From Candidatus Avedoeria danica (GTDB taxonomy: Bacteria; Chloroflexota; Anaerolineae; Epilineales; Epilineaceae): 64,000 nucleotides of DNA. The first letter of the stretch is position 1. Every line of letters begins with the position of its first letter. The stretch covers positions 244,750-308,749 of the forward strand of contig JADJCV010000001.1 in NCBI GenBank assembly GCA_016703025.1, given 5' to 3'. The notes under the pieces are model-generated. The model had not been told where the DNA came from, searched no databases, and saw only the letters and a program-made list of their open reading frames with translations. Both the position numbers and the translations under genes were made by a program. Shown here in pieces: positions 51,282 to 59,581 of the stretch.

Positions 51282-52052
51282 ATGGGCTGTAAACCGCTTC
51301 TTGGACGCCTTCCCGCTCTTCTTCGGCTTCGGCGCGTGCCGCTTCGGCGCGTTCCATGGCCCGCCCTCATCGCCAGCGCTGCCGTCCTCGCCGCTGCCGC
51401 CGTCGCGCTGCGCGCCTTCGCCGCCCACGATCCGCTGCGGCGCAGCTGGCGGGCGATCGAGGGGCAGCCCTACACCGTGCGGGGCGAGTCGCGCGTCGAG
51501 CACGGCGCGGTCACGACGCGCTTCCGCGTCGCCGGCACGGGGGACGGGACCGGGCGGCTTGCGCTCGACATCGCGCCGTTGGGCGGTGAGACCGCCGCGG
51601 ATCGCACGACAGGAGCTGCCGGGGCGACGGCCCTCGCCGCGATGACCGCGACGTACACGGTCGACGGCCCCTCCGTCGTCGCCTCCGACGGCGTCACGAT
51701 CCCGCTCCGGGCGCTCGGCGCGCGCCTGCCCGTCGGCGATCCGCTCGTCCTGCTGGCCACCGCCCACGCCCCGCGCGGCGGCGCGCTCGAGCCGATCGGC
51801 GACGGGCTCTGCCGGCGGGTCGACTTCGTCGTGGGCGCGCGGGCGTACGGGACGTGGTGGGAGGCGCACCCGGCCTACCTGCCGGTGAACGCGAACGCGG
51901 GCGGGCTCTGGACGTTCGAGGGCGAGGGGACGGCCTGGATCGACCCCGACACGGAGCGGCCGTGCCGGATCGAAGCGCGGGTGCGGCTGCCGCGGCTCGT
52001 CGATGATTCGGCGGGGCGGGGGTGGGTGGCGTGGACGTACGATTGGGGCTGA
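51282..52052 (+). CDS. Membrane-anchored extracytoplasmic protein (unknown)
   Basis: 256 aa. A basic N-terminus is followed by a helix near residues 28-47 (A-L-I-A-S-A-A-V-L-A-A-A-A-V-A-L). The outer part is beta-rich (G-E-S-R-V-E-H-G-A-V-T-T-R-F, A-T-Y-T-V-D-G-P-S-V-V) with one Cys in each of two loops. The pattern is that of a lipoprotein-like or sensor ectodomain, but I recognise no family. There is no Shine-Dalgarno; TATATC (51267-51272) stands 9 nt before the ATG, so the transcript may be leaderless. Divergent from the kelch gene. Confidence 0.65.
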   Translation: MGCKPLLGRLPALLRLRRVPLRRVPWPALIASAAVLAAAAVALRAFAAHDPLRRSWRAIEGQPYTVRGESRVEHGAVTTRFRVAGTGDGTGRLALDIAPLGGETAADRTTGAAGATALAAMTATYTVDGPSVVASDGVTIPLRALGARLPVGDPLVLLATAHAPRGGALEPIGDGLCRRVDFVVGARAYGTWWEAHPAYLPVNANAGGLWTFEGEGTAWIDPDTERPCRIEARVRLPRLVDDSAGRGWVAWTYDWG

Positions 52053-52087
52053 AAGGGGCTCTTCGGCCGGCGCCGGCTGCGGCACCG

Positions 52088-52117
52088 GTTGCCGCCCCCC
52101 CCTCGGTCTGACTATCA
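52088..52117 (+). promoter_or_regulatory. Promoter upstream of the Tyr/Pro-rich protein gene
   Basis: TTGCCG (52088-52093), 18-nt spacer, TATCAT (52112-52117); predicted leader about 75-80 nt. GAGGAGG follows before the ATG at 52202. Confidence 0.55.
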
Positions 52118-52201
52118 TCCCACCTGAGCGACGTACCCCTGCCCGGGCCCGTCCAGGAATCCGCTGGCCGAGGCGTATCGAATCGAGGAGGGGAGCCGAC
52201 C

Positions 52202-52870
52202 ATGAACACGCACCCGCACGACCTGCCGGTGATGACCGAGCGCAATCCACGCGATCCACATTCTCGCCGCCGCCGCACATGGCTTGCCGCCGCCGCTGCG
52301 ACAGCGCTTGCCGCCGGCATTGTCGGTGGCTGGACGACGCGGGACGTCGCGGCCCATGCGCCGCTGCAGCGCTACTACCCGCCCTATCCGCGCAACCCTT
52401 ATCCACCCTCGTACCCCCCTTATCCGTGCTACCAGTGCCCGCCGGGCTACATCTACTACCCCAGCGGCTGCGCGACGCCCTTTGCGCCGCCGCCGCCCGA
52501 AATGACGTCGCTGCCGATCCCGCCCGGCGTGACGATGCCGCCGCCGATCGGCACGGCGCCCGCCACGGCGACCGCCCCGCTGCCGCCGGCACCCCCGCCC
52601 GGAGCGGGGATCCCGACGCCGACGCCCGGCGGCGCAGCGGCCGGGATCGAGTACAAGGTCTGCCCACAGAAGCAGTACGACGTTCCGAAGGTCATCCAGG
52701 ACCAGGCGATGGCCGAGCCGTGGACGATCTACGGCTACGGGATGAAGCGCAACCCGAACGTGCCGTACCACCCGCTCTACAACAGCTATCGGCACTGGCT
52801 CTCGACGCAGAACATGAACATGCCCTACAGCGTCTGCAACCCTGCGATCTGGAAGGCGGGCTGCCCGTAA
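52202..52870 (+). CDS. Exported Tyr/Pro-rich protein (possible surface or adhesive protein)
   Basis: 222 aa with GAGGAGG before the ATG and a twin-arginine-like R-R-R-R-T-W followed by a hydrophobic stretch (about 26-43). Residues about 55-90 are extremely Tyr/Pro-rich (Y-Y-P-P-Y-P-R-N-P-Y-P-P-S-Y-P-P-Y-P) with C-Y-Q-C, followed by a Pro/Thr/Ala linker and a C-terminal domain of about 75 residues containing Y-N-S-Y-R-H-W-L-S-T-Q-N and three further Cys. Such composition is seen in cell-wall, sheath and adhesive proteins. No family recognised. It is 20 nt upstream of carbamate kinase. Confidence 0.7.
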   Translation: MNTHPHDLPVMTERNPRDPHSRRRRTWLAAAAATALAAGIVGGWTTRDVAAHAPLQRYYPPYPRNPYPPSYPPYPCYQCPPGYIYYPSGCATPFAPPPPEMTSLPIPPGVTMPPPIGTAPATATAPLPPAPPPGAGIPTPTPGGAAAGIEYKVCPQKQYDVPKVIQDQAMAEPWTIYGYGMKRNPNVPYHPLYNSYRHWLSTQNMNMPYSVCNPAIWKAGCP

Positions 52871-52890
52871 CCGGATCGTCCGCTGCGCCG

Positions 52891-53853
52891 ATGACGACCG
52901 CGCTCGAGGCTCCCTCCCTGGGCGCCGGGAGCGCGGTCGTCGCGATCGGCGGCAACGCGCTCGAGCGGGCGGCGGGCGACGACGCATGGCAGCTGGCGCG
53001 CGCCACCGCCGATCGTTTGGCGGACCTCGTGGCCGAGGGCGCTCGGCTGGTCATCACGCACGGCAACGGTCCGCAGGTCGGCCGGGCGCTCCGGCGGGCG
53101 AGCATGGCGGAGGCCGAGATCGAGCCGCTGCCGATGGCGACCGCGGTGGCGCAGACGCAGGGCGAGATCGGCTTCCAGCTCGTGCGCAGCATGGCGGACG
53201 CCCTCGCGGCGCGCGGGATCGATCGTCCGGTCGCGGCGATCATCACCCAGGTGCTCGTCGATGCGGACGATCCGGCGTTTGCGGCCCCCGACAAGCCGAT
53301 CGGCGAGTGGATGAGCGAGGAACGGTCGCGGCGGATGGCGCGGCGGCGGGGCTGGCAGTTCATCCACGACCCGGCGCGCGGCTGGCGGCGCATCGTCGCC
53401 TCGCCCGAACCGCGGGCGATCCTCGAGCTGCCGTTGATCCGCGCGCTCGTCGACGGCGGCGCGGTCGTCGTGGCGGCCGGCGGCGGCGGCGTGCCGGTGG
53501 TCCGCGGGGCGGACGGGCGGCTCGACGGCGTGCCGGCGGTGATCGACAAGGACCTGACGTCGGCGCTGTTGGCGACAGGGCTCGGCGCGGCGCGGCTGTT
53601 CATCGTGACGGGCGTGGCCAAGGTGGCGCTGGACTACGGCACGCCGGGCGAGCGGACGCTCGATCGGCTCACGGCGGGCGAGGCGGCGGCGTATCTGGCG
53701 GCGGGCCAGTTCCCGCCGGGGTCGATGGGGCCGAAGATCGAGGCGGCCGTCGCGTTCGTCGGCCGCGGCGGGGGGGCGACGGCGACGATCACGGACATCG
53801 AGCATATCGCGGGGGCGTGGCGGGGGCAGGACGGGACGCATGTGGTGGGGTGA
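52891..53853 (+). CDS. arcC: Carbamate kinase
   Basis: 320 aa, the standard length. Amino-acid-kinase fold motifs: V-V-A-I-G-G-N-A-L at the start, T-H-G-N-G-P-Q-V-G, the carbamate-kinase-specific F-I-H-D-P-A-R-G-W-R-R-I-V-A-S-P-E-P region, A-A-G-G-G-G-V-P-V-V, I-D-K-D-L-T-S-A-L-L-A and G-S-M-G-P-K-I-E-A-A. It reversibly makes ATP from carbamoyl phosphate and ADP. No arginine deiminase or ornithine carbamoyltransferase gene is next to it, so the pathway is not clear here. There is no Shine-Dalgarno directly before the ATG; it follows the surface protein by 20 nt. Confidence 0.95.
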   Translation: MTTALEAPSLGAGSAVVAIGGNALERAAGDDAWQLARATADRLADLVAEGARLVITHGNGPQVGRALRRASMAEAEIEPLPMATAVAQTQGEIGFQLVRSMADALAARGIDRPVAAIITQVLVDADDPAFAAPDKPIGEWMSEERSRRMARRRGWQFIHDPARGWRRIVASPEPRAILELPLIRALVDGGAVVVAAGGGGVPVVRGADGRLDGVPAVIDKDLTSALLATGLGAARLFIVTGVAKVALDYGTPGERTLDRLTAGEAAAYLAAGQFPPGSMGPKIEAAVAFVGRGGGATATITDIEHIAGAWRGQDGTHVVG

Positions 53854-53899
53854 GGGCCGAATTGACCGCCCAACGCGGCTCCGACATCATCGCCATCTC

Positions 53900-54835
53900 A
53901 TGACCCCCATGTCTGCTCGCCTACGTCGTCGCGCCGACGCACGCCGCGCTTCGGCGCGCGCCGCGGCGGCCCTGTTCCTCTGCGCGCCGCTGGCCGCTTG
54001 CACGCCCCCCGCCGACGACGACCTGCGCGCCGAGCGCCCCGCCGTCGAGGTGGAGGGCGCGGCCGATGTGGGCAGCGCGCCGTCCGCCGTCGATGATCGC
54101 CCGACGGACCCCGCCGCGATGCCGGACGCCGGCTCGGCAGCGGCCGAGCGGGACGACACGGGCTGGCGGGAGGTGGAGAGCGGCATCGTCACGCGCGTGA
54201 TGGCGGCGCGGGATGGGGCCGGCACGATCGTCGACCGGCCGTTCATCGTCCGCGTCGATCCGGCGTCCCAGCCGTTCGGGGTCGCCTACCGGCCGGGGTC
54301 GCCGCAGTCGCTGTCCGGCTGGCAGGCCGAGACCGGGGCGGTGGTCGTCGTGAACGGCGGCTACTTCACCGAGGAGAACGTGGCCACGGGCCTGATCGTC
54401 GCGGGCGGTACCCCGAGCGGGGCGAGCTACGGCGACTTCGCCGGCATGTTGGCCGTGACGGACGCCGGGCCGGAGGTTCGCTGGCTGGCCGAACGGCCGT
54501 TCGATCCGGCCGAGGCGCTGACCGCCGCGGTCCAGTCGTTCCCGATCCTCGTCCGGCCCGACGGAACGCCGGCCTACCCCGAGGACAACGGCGCGGCGGC
54601 CCGGCGGACGGTCATCGGTCAGGACCGCGCGGGGCGCATCGTGCTGATCGTCATGCCGCTGGGCGGGTTCTCGCTGCATGGACTCTCGGAGTGGCTGGCG
54701 GCGGCGCACGAACTGGACCTTCGAATCGCGTTCAACTTGGACGGCGGGGCGTCGAGCGGAATGGTGCTGGCCGACGGGTCGGGCGAGCCGGCGCTGGTCG
54801 GCGTGCCGGCGGTGATCCTGGTGGGAGGTCGATGA
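53900..54835 (+). CDS. Lipoprotein of the phosphodiester glycosidase (NAGPA-like) family
   Basis: 311 aa from the ATG at 53900 (a second ATG lies 9 nt later). Basic N-terminus, hydrophobic stretch and lipobox L-A-A-C (Cys34). After an acidic, Pro/Ala-rich linker the domain shows the NAGPA pattern: V-V-V-V-N-G-G-Y-F, Q-S-F-P-I-L-V, R-R-T-V-I-G and the C-terminal F-N-L-D-G-G-A-S-S-G-M-V. Relatives cleave GlcNAc phosphodiesters and bind exopolysaccharide. Likely on the outer side of the membrane, acting on cell-wall or capsule glycans. Its stop overlaps the start of the next gene. Confidence 0.88.
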   Translation: MTPMSARLRRRADARRASARAAAALFLCAPLAACTPPADDDLRAERPAVEVEGAADVGSAPSAVDDRPTDPAAMPDAGSAAAERDDTGWREVESGIVTRVMAARDGAGTIVDRPFIVRVDPASQPFGVAYRPGSPQSLSGWQAETGAVVVVNGGYFTEENVATGLIVAGGTPSGASYGDFAGMLAVTDAGPEVRWLAERPFDPAEALTAAVQSFPILVRPDGTPAYPEDNGAAARRTVIGQDRAGRIVLIVMPLGGFSLHGLSEWLAAAHELDLRIAFNLDGGASSGMVLADGSGEPALVGVPAVILVGGR

Positions 54836-56019
54836 TGCGGTGGCGGTTGCGGACGAGGATGATGCGGACGAGAACGATGCGGACGCGGACGATGCGGACG
54901 CGGATGACGCGGACGGGGCGGGCGATCACGAACTTCGTTCACGCCGGGCTCTTGATCGCGGCGGCGCTCGTCGTCGCCGCGTGGACGGGGGTCCACGCGG
55001 ACGCGGCGCCGGCGGCCGGCATCGAGCATGCCCTACAGGGCGGGGACGTCTTGCCGCAGGCCTGGCTGCCGATCGGCCTGCTCAGCGGCGGCTTCGGCCC
55101 GCCGCCGCGGCCGATCACCGTGACACCGACGCCGACCGACACCGACTTCCCGTATCCCACCGGAACCGCGCACGACGTCCATACGCCGACCCCTGCAACG
55201 ACCGCGACGCCCACCGCCACGCAACGCTCCGGCTACAGCGAGCCGTTGACGGCGCGGCCGTCGCTCGACGATCTGAGGACCGGCTATAGCGCCGCGCGCT
55301 GGTACGAGACGATGCTCGAGATCCTCCGGCGGCGCTACCCGACCGGGCACCACATCGTCACGCAGCTCGACGACAGCAAGGGCAAGGCGACGCTCTGGAC
55401 GAGCGGCCGGACCGGGACGTTCGACGACCTCGTGCGCAGCATGGAGCTGGCGGTGCACGAGATGAACCACCAGCTGGGCTTCCAGGAAGGGTTCATCCCG
55501 ACGATCGGCAAGAAGTACTTCTACGAGGTCCGCGCCGACCTCACGGTGACGGTCGACGTCGTGCCGACGTATGCCCGCAGCGAGATCGCCCAGTTCATCA
55601 CCGGGCCGCTCGAGAACCAGTACAAGAGCACGTACCTGACCGGCCAGTCCGGCACGCAGGGCTTCTTCAACCTGCTGGACGAGTTCAACGCCTACACGCA
55701 CTCGATGTTCACCGGCTACGGCCTGCACGACCTCTTCCCGCCGAACCAGCGGGTGAGCCACCGCGACGGCCTGGTGACGATGATGCTCTACGTCGAGCTC
55801 TACCTCCGCCAGGCCCGCACGAAGCACCCGGCGGACTACGCCGCGCTGCGCGCCGACCCGGCGGTGCGCGATTTCGTCAAGCTGCTCTGGGACCGCGCGA
55901 ACTTCATCCTCGACGAGACCGAGGACATCCGCGGGCTGGCGCTGAACGCGACGGCGGTGGAGGCGGAGATGCGGAAGGCGGAGCTGTGGGGGGAGATCGA
56001 GCGGTACGTGGTGCCGTAG
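54832..56019 (+). CDS. Exported protein with an HExxH zinc-protease-like motif
   Basis: 395 aa from the ATG at 54832 (ATGA overlap) or the ATG at 54835, which is better spaced to GGGAGG. The first 30 residues are a basic M-R-T-R-T repeat (15-nt units at 54862-54906), then a membrane/signal helix (about 36-55), W-L-P-I-G-L (about 79-84), a Thr/Pro-rich linker, and a domain with A-V-H-E-M-N-H (His209, Glu210, His213) and a later L-L-D-E-F-N-A-Y-T-H-S that may supply a third ligand. This reads as a zinc metallopeptidase of no family I can name. It follows the lipoprotein gene and precedes the Lnt-like gene. Confidence 0.65.
   Translation: MMRWRLRTRMMRTRTMRTRTMRTRMTRTGRAITNFVHAGLLIAAALVVAAWTGVHADAAPAAGIEHALQGGDVLPQAWLPIGLLSGGFGPPPRPITVTPTPTDTDFPYPTGTAHDVHTPTPATTATPTATQRSGYSEPLTARPSLDDLRTGYSAARWYETMLEILRRRYPTGHHIVTQLDDSKGKATLWTSGRTGTFDDLVRSMELAVHEMNHQLGFQEGFIPTIGKKYFYEVRADLTVTVDVVPTYARSEIAQFITGPLENQYKSTYLTGQSGTQGFFNLLDEFNAYTHSMFTGYGLHDLFPPNQRVSHRDGLVTMMLYVELYLRQARTKHPADYAALRADPAVRDFVKLLWDRANFILDETEDIRGLALNATAVEAEMRKAELWGEIERYVVP
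54862..54906 (+). repeat. 15-nt in-frame tandem repeat near the gene start
   Basis: ATGCGGACG(A/C)(G)(A/G)A/TG-type units at 54862, 54877 and 54892 encode M-R-T-R-T/M repeats; each starts with ATG, so several start codons are in frame. Confidence 0.8.
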
Positions 56020-56093
56020 TCGAGGCGCCATCGTCGAAGCGGCGTAGTCGAGTCGGCGTAGTCCAAGCGCGCGACGACCAAGGAGACCCGAGC

Positions 56094-57611
56094 ATGGCGA
56101 CCGCGTTCCCGGCAACGGGACCAACCGACCGAGCCGATCGTTCGCCCTACCTCTGGTTCGCCGTTGCCCTCGTCCTGTCGATCTTCGCCAGCGGCCGGAT
56201 CACCGTGCCGGTGCTGGCGTGGCTGGCGCCCATCGTCGCGCTGCGCTTCACGCGCACGGTGCGGCCGGCATGGCTGGGCTACGTGCTCATCGCCGCGATC
56301 GCCGTGGCGTCGCTGGTGGTGGGGTGGCGCGGGATGATCCCGTTGGGGTCGCCGGCGCGGGAGGTGCTGATCGCCGGCAACGCCCTGGTCGCATGCGTGC
56401 CGTACGTGGCGGACCGGCTGCTGCGGCGCCGGCTGGCCGGCTGGTGGGCGACGCTGCCGTTCCCGCTGGCGACGACGGCGCTCGAGTTCGCGAACATGGG
56501 CAGCGGCAGCCCGATGGGCAGCTTTGGGGCGACGGCGTACTCGCAAGCCGGGCAGATCGTCCTGCTGCAGATCCTGTCCGTGACCGGCTTGTGGGGTCTG
56601 ACGTTCCTCATGGCGTGGTGCGCCTCGGCGATCAACTGGGCGTGGGAGGACGGGTTCGCGCCAGCGACGGTGCGGCGCGTCGGATGGACGTACGGGGGCG
56701 TGCTGGCCGCTGTGCTCCTCTTCGGCGGCGCGCGTCTTGCCCTCGCCCCGGCGGCAGCGGGCACCGTCCGTGTCGCGTCGATGACGGCCGAGTCGATCGA
56801 CTTCAACGCGCTCATGCCGATGCGCGACTCGGACCAGGCGGCGTTCGCGGCGGCGACGCGGGCGATCCATGACCGCTACTTCGAGCGGACGGCGGCGGAG
56901 GCCGCGGCCGGCGCCAAGATCGTCCTCTGGCCCGAGGGCGCCGGCGTCGGCGTCGAGGAGGACGAGGCGGACCTGATCGCCCGCGGCACGGCGGCGGCCA
57001 GAGACGGGGCGGTCTACCTCGGGATCCCCTTCCTCACGCTCTACCGGGACGCGGCGCGCCCGTCCGAGAACAAGCTGCTCGTGTTCGACCCGGCGGGCAA
57101 CGTCGTGCTGGAGCACGTGAAGTTCGGCGGCAACATCTTCGAGGGGTCCAAGAAGGGCGACGGCGTGCTGAAGACGGTCGAGACACCGCACGGGACGCTG
57201 TCCGGCGTGATCTGCTGGGACACGGACTTCATCCGCAACATCGCCCAGGCCGGCCGCAACGGCACGGACATCCTCCTCTCCCCGGCGCACGACTGGCAGG
57301 CGATCGACCCACTGCACGGTCAGATGACGACGTTCCGCGCGATCGAGAACGGGATGAGCGTCATCCGCCACGCCGACCTTGGGTGGTCCGTGATCACGGA
57401 CCCGTACGGCCGGACGCTGGCGTCCATGGACCACTTCACCGCCGGCGACCGGACGATGGTCGCGCAGGTGCCGACGGCCGGGGTGCGGACGATCTACTCG
57501 GTGATCGGGGACGTTTTCGGGTGGGGCGCGGTCGTGGGGTTGTTCGTGGTGGCGGCTATGGCGTGGCGTCGTCGCCGCGCAGCGTCCGGTAGTCCGCCAG
57601 CGATGCCGTGA
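56094..57611 (+). CDS. Apolipoprotein-N-acyltransferase-like membrane protein with nitrilase domain
   Basis: 505 aa from the ATG at 56094 with AAGGAG 9 nt upstream. The N-terminal about 215 residues hold several membrane helices; the C-terminal nitrilase domain has the catalytic triad Glu281 (L-W-P-E-G-A), Lys343 (E-H-V-K-F-G-G) and Cys374 (G-V-I-C-W-D). This is the layout of Lnt, which N-acylates lipoproteins in the cytoplasmic membrane, and the many lipoproteins in this window fit. It could also be a related acyltransferase or amidase. The 3' end overlaps the convergent ppa gene by 56 nt. The leader holds repeats of GGCGTAGTC. Confidence 0.88.
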   Translation: MATAFPATGPTDRADRSPYLWFAVALVLSIFASGRITVPVLAWLAPIVALRFTRTVRPAWLGYVLIAAIAVASLVVGWRGMIPLGSPAREVLIAGNALVACVPYVADRLLRRRLAGWWATLPFPLATTALEFANMGSGSPMGSFGATAYSQAGQIVLLQILSVTGLWGLTFLMAWCASAINWAWEDGFAPATVRRVGWTYGGVLAAVLLFGGARLALAPAAAGTVRVASMTAESIDFNALMPMRDSDQAAFAAATRAIHDRYFERTAAEAAAGAKIVLWPEGAGVGVEEDEADLIARGTAAARDGAVYLGIPFLTLYRDAARPSENKLLVFDPAGNVVLEHVKFGGNIFEGSKKGDGVLKTVETPHGTLSGVICWDTDFIRNIAQAGRNGTDILLSPAHDWQAIDPLHGQMTTFRAIENGMSVIRHADLGWSVITDPYGRTLASMDHFTAGDRTMVAQVPTAGVRTIYSVIGDVFGWGAVVGLFVVAAMAWRRRRAASGSPPAMP

Positions 57612-58191
57612 TGACCTCCGCCGCCCGGTCCCGCCCGTACGTCTCCTGGATGACGATCACGGGCAGCTCGCCCGGCACGAGCTTGTACGTGCTGAAGTAG
57701 TGCCGCAGCCGCTCGACGAGGATCGGCGGCAGGTCGGCGATGTCCTGTGCGGCGCCCCACACCAGATCGTTCTCGAGGACGGCGATGATCTTGTCGTCCG
57801 CCTCGCCGTGGTCCAACAGCTGCAAACCGCCGACGACCCGCGCCGGGACAATGATCTCGGAGCGGGCGATCGGTCGCTCGCTGAGCACGCAGATGTCCAG
57901 CGGGTCGCCGTCGCCGCGCTGCGCGCCCGGGCAGAGGGCGCGGACCGCCTCGCCGCAGTACGTCTGCGGCACGAAGCCGTACAGCGCCGGCGCGTACGAT
58001 GCGCCGCGCTGCGGCCGGTCCACCCGCAGGTAGCCCGACGCCTTGTCGACCTCGTACTTGATCTGATCGAACGGCGTGATCTCGATGTAGGCGTTCACGT
58101 GGAGCGGCAGGTCGCGGCCGGGGGGGAGGCCGTGCCAGGGGTGGGGGCGGTGGGGGGAGAAGGGGAGGGGCGTGGGCATGGGTGTTGGCAT
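57556..58191 (-). CDS. ppa: Inorganic pyrophosphatase (family I)
   Basis: 211 aa. The family signature D-G-D-P-L-D-I-C-V-L is present, together with Y-G-F-V-P-Q-T-Y, Y-L-R-V-D-R-P, D-D-K-I-I-A-V and F-S-T-Y-K. It hydrolyses pyrophosphate to phosphate in the cytoplasm. The first about 20 residues (Pro/Thr/His-rich) are additional to the usual fold, and the second ATG at 58179 is a possible start. Its 3' end overlaps the Lnt-like gene by 56 nt in antisense orientation. Confidence 0.94.
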   Translation of the reverse strand: MPTPMPTPLPFSPHRPHPWHGLPPGRDLPLHVNAYIEITPFDQIKYEVDKASGYLRVDRPQRGASYAPALYGFVPQTYCGEAVRALCPGAQRGDGDPLDICVLSERPIARSEIIVPARVVGGLQLLDHGEADDKIIAVLENDLVWGAAQDIADLPPILVERLRHYFSTYKLVPGELPVIVIQETYGRDRAAEVITASLADYRTLRGDDATP

Positions 58192-58298
58192 GGGATGACC
58201 TGTCGTGGATCGGCGTCGGACGATGGTATGGCGGGGCCGAGGTCGACGCCAAGGTTTGGCCGTCGATGACCGGCCGGCCGACCGGCCGGCCGACTCGC

Positions 58299-58327
58299 TT
58301 GCCGACGCGCACGAGGCCGCCTATCGT
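58299..58327 (+). promoter_or_regulatory. Promoter of the kelch protein gene, leaderless
   Basis: TTGCCG (58299-58304), 17-nt spacer, TATCGT (58322-58327), then 6 nt to the ATG at 58334. No Shine-Dalgarno. Confidence 0.6.
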
Positions 58328-58333
58328 CCCGCC

Positions 58334-59581
58334 ATGACCACCGTGCATCGACACGTTCTCGCTGCCGCGGCCCTCGGGGCGATGGGCGCGCTCGCCGTCC
58401 TGACCGAATCGCACGCGCCGACGCGCGCACCGGAGGCGGTCGTCGGCGGGGCCCGCGAGGCGGTCCTGCGACCGCCCTCCGCCGGTGTGGCGGACGCCGA
58501 CAGCGCGACGGCCGGCGCGTGGTCGACCGGCGCGCCGATCCCGGTGCGGATCGCCGAGATCGCGGGCACCAGGTTGGGCCGGTCGATCTACGTCGGCGGC
58601 GGGTTCACGCCGCCGGGCGCGTCGATCGGGCGCTGGTTCGGGCGCTACGACACGACGGATGACGCCTGGGAAGTGCTGGCCGAGCTGCCAACGGCCGTCC
58701 ACCATCCGATGATGACCGCATCCGTCGGGCGCGTCTGGTCCGCCGGCGGCTATACGGGCGGCCTCAACCATGCCTCGGCCACGCGCAGACTGGACGCGTA
58801 CGACCCGGCAACGGGAACGTGGACGGCGATGGCGGACATGCCGGGGCGGCGGGCGGCGGGGTTCATGGTCGTGCTCGCCGCCGACCGAGAAGGGGCCAAC
58901 GCAGGTGCGTCCGACGATGCCGTCGATGGCGCGCACCAAGGTGCGATCAGCGCCGCGCTCTACGTCGTCGGCGGGATCGGCGATGCCGAGGACCGGATGT
59001 GGCGTTATGACGTCGTCGCCGGGACGTGGGCCGACCTGCCCGGCCCGACGCCGCGCGAGCACCTCGGGGCGGCGGCTGCCGGCGGCAAGATCTACGTCGT
59101 GGCCGGGCGGGGCTTCGGCCGCGGGATCGTCGGCACGCTCGAGGCGTATGATCCCGCGACGGGCGCCTGGACACGCCTCCCCGACATGCCCGGCGCGTGC
59201 GGCGGCTGCACGGCGGCGGCAACGGCCGACGGGCGGATCCACGTGACGGGCGGCGAGGGCGGCGGGCGGACATACAACGACCACTTCGTCTACGACCCGG
59301 CCGCCGGCACGTGGTCCGTCGAGGCGCCGATGCCGACGGCGCGGCACGGGCTGGCATCGGCGGGGGTGGGGGAGCGGTTCTACGCGATCGGGGGCGGGTT
59401 GAAGGAGGGGTTGGATTACTCCACGGTGGTGGAGTGGTGGGGGCCGGGGGGTGGCGGGATGGCGACGGCGACGGCGGGGGGCGGGGGGGACGGCCACGGC
59501 GGAGGCGGGAGCAACGGCCACGGCGGGGGCAGCAAGGGTGGCGCTTCCATTCGTGCTCGCGCTCGACAACTGATCGTGTGA
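58334..59581 (+). CDS. Secreted kelch-repeat protein
   Basis: 415 aa from the ATG at 58334, which starts a signal peptide (H-V-L-A-A-A-A-L-G-A-M-G-A-L-A). Kelch blades: S-I-Y-V-G-G-G-F, R-V-W-S-A-G-G-Y-T-G-G, A-L-Y-V-V-G-G-I-G, K-I-Y-V-V-A-G-R-G, R-I-H-V-T-G-G-E-G and R-F-Y-A-I-G-G-G. The last about 40 residues are Gly-rich with H and S (G-G-D-G-H-G-G-G-G-S-N-G-H-G-G-G), a low-complexity tail. Function unknown; propellers of this kind bind glycans or proteins. Its stop overlaps the possible GTG start of the transposase gene. Confidence 0.82.
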   Translation: MTTVHRHVLAAAALGAMGALAVLTESHAPTRAPEAVVGGAREAVLRPPSAGVADADSATAGAWSTGAPIPVRIAEIAGTRLGRSIYVGGGFTPPGASIGRWFGRYDTTDDAWEVLAELPTAVHHPMMTASVGRVWSAGGYTGGLNHASATRRLDAYDPATGTWTAMADMPGRRAAGFMVVLAADREGANAGASDDAVDGAHQGAISAALYVVGGIGDAEDRMWRYDVVAGTWADLPGPTPREHLGAAAAGGKIYVVAGRGFGRGIVGTLEAYDPATGAWTRLPDMPGACGGCTAAATADGRIHVTGGEGGGRTYNDHFVYDPAAGTWSVEAPMPTARHGLASAGVGERFYAIGGGLKEGLDYSTVVEWWGPGGGGMATATAGGGGDGHGGGGSNGHGGGSKGGASIRARARQLIV

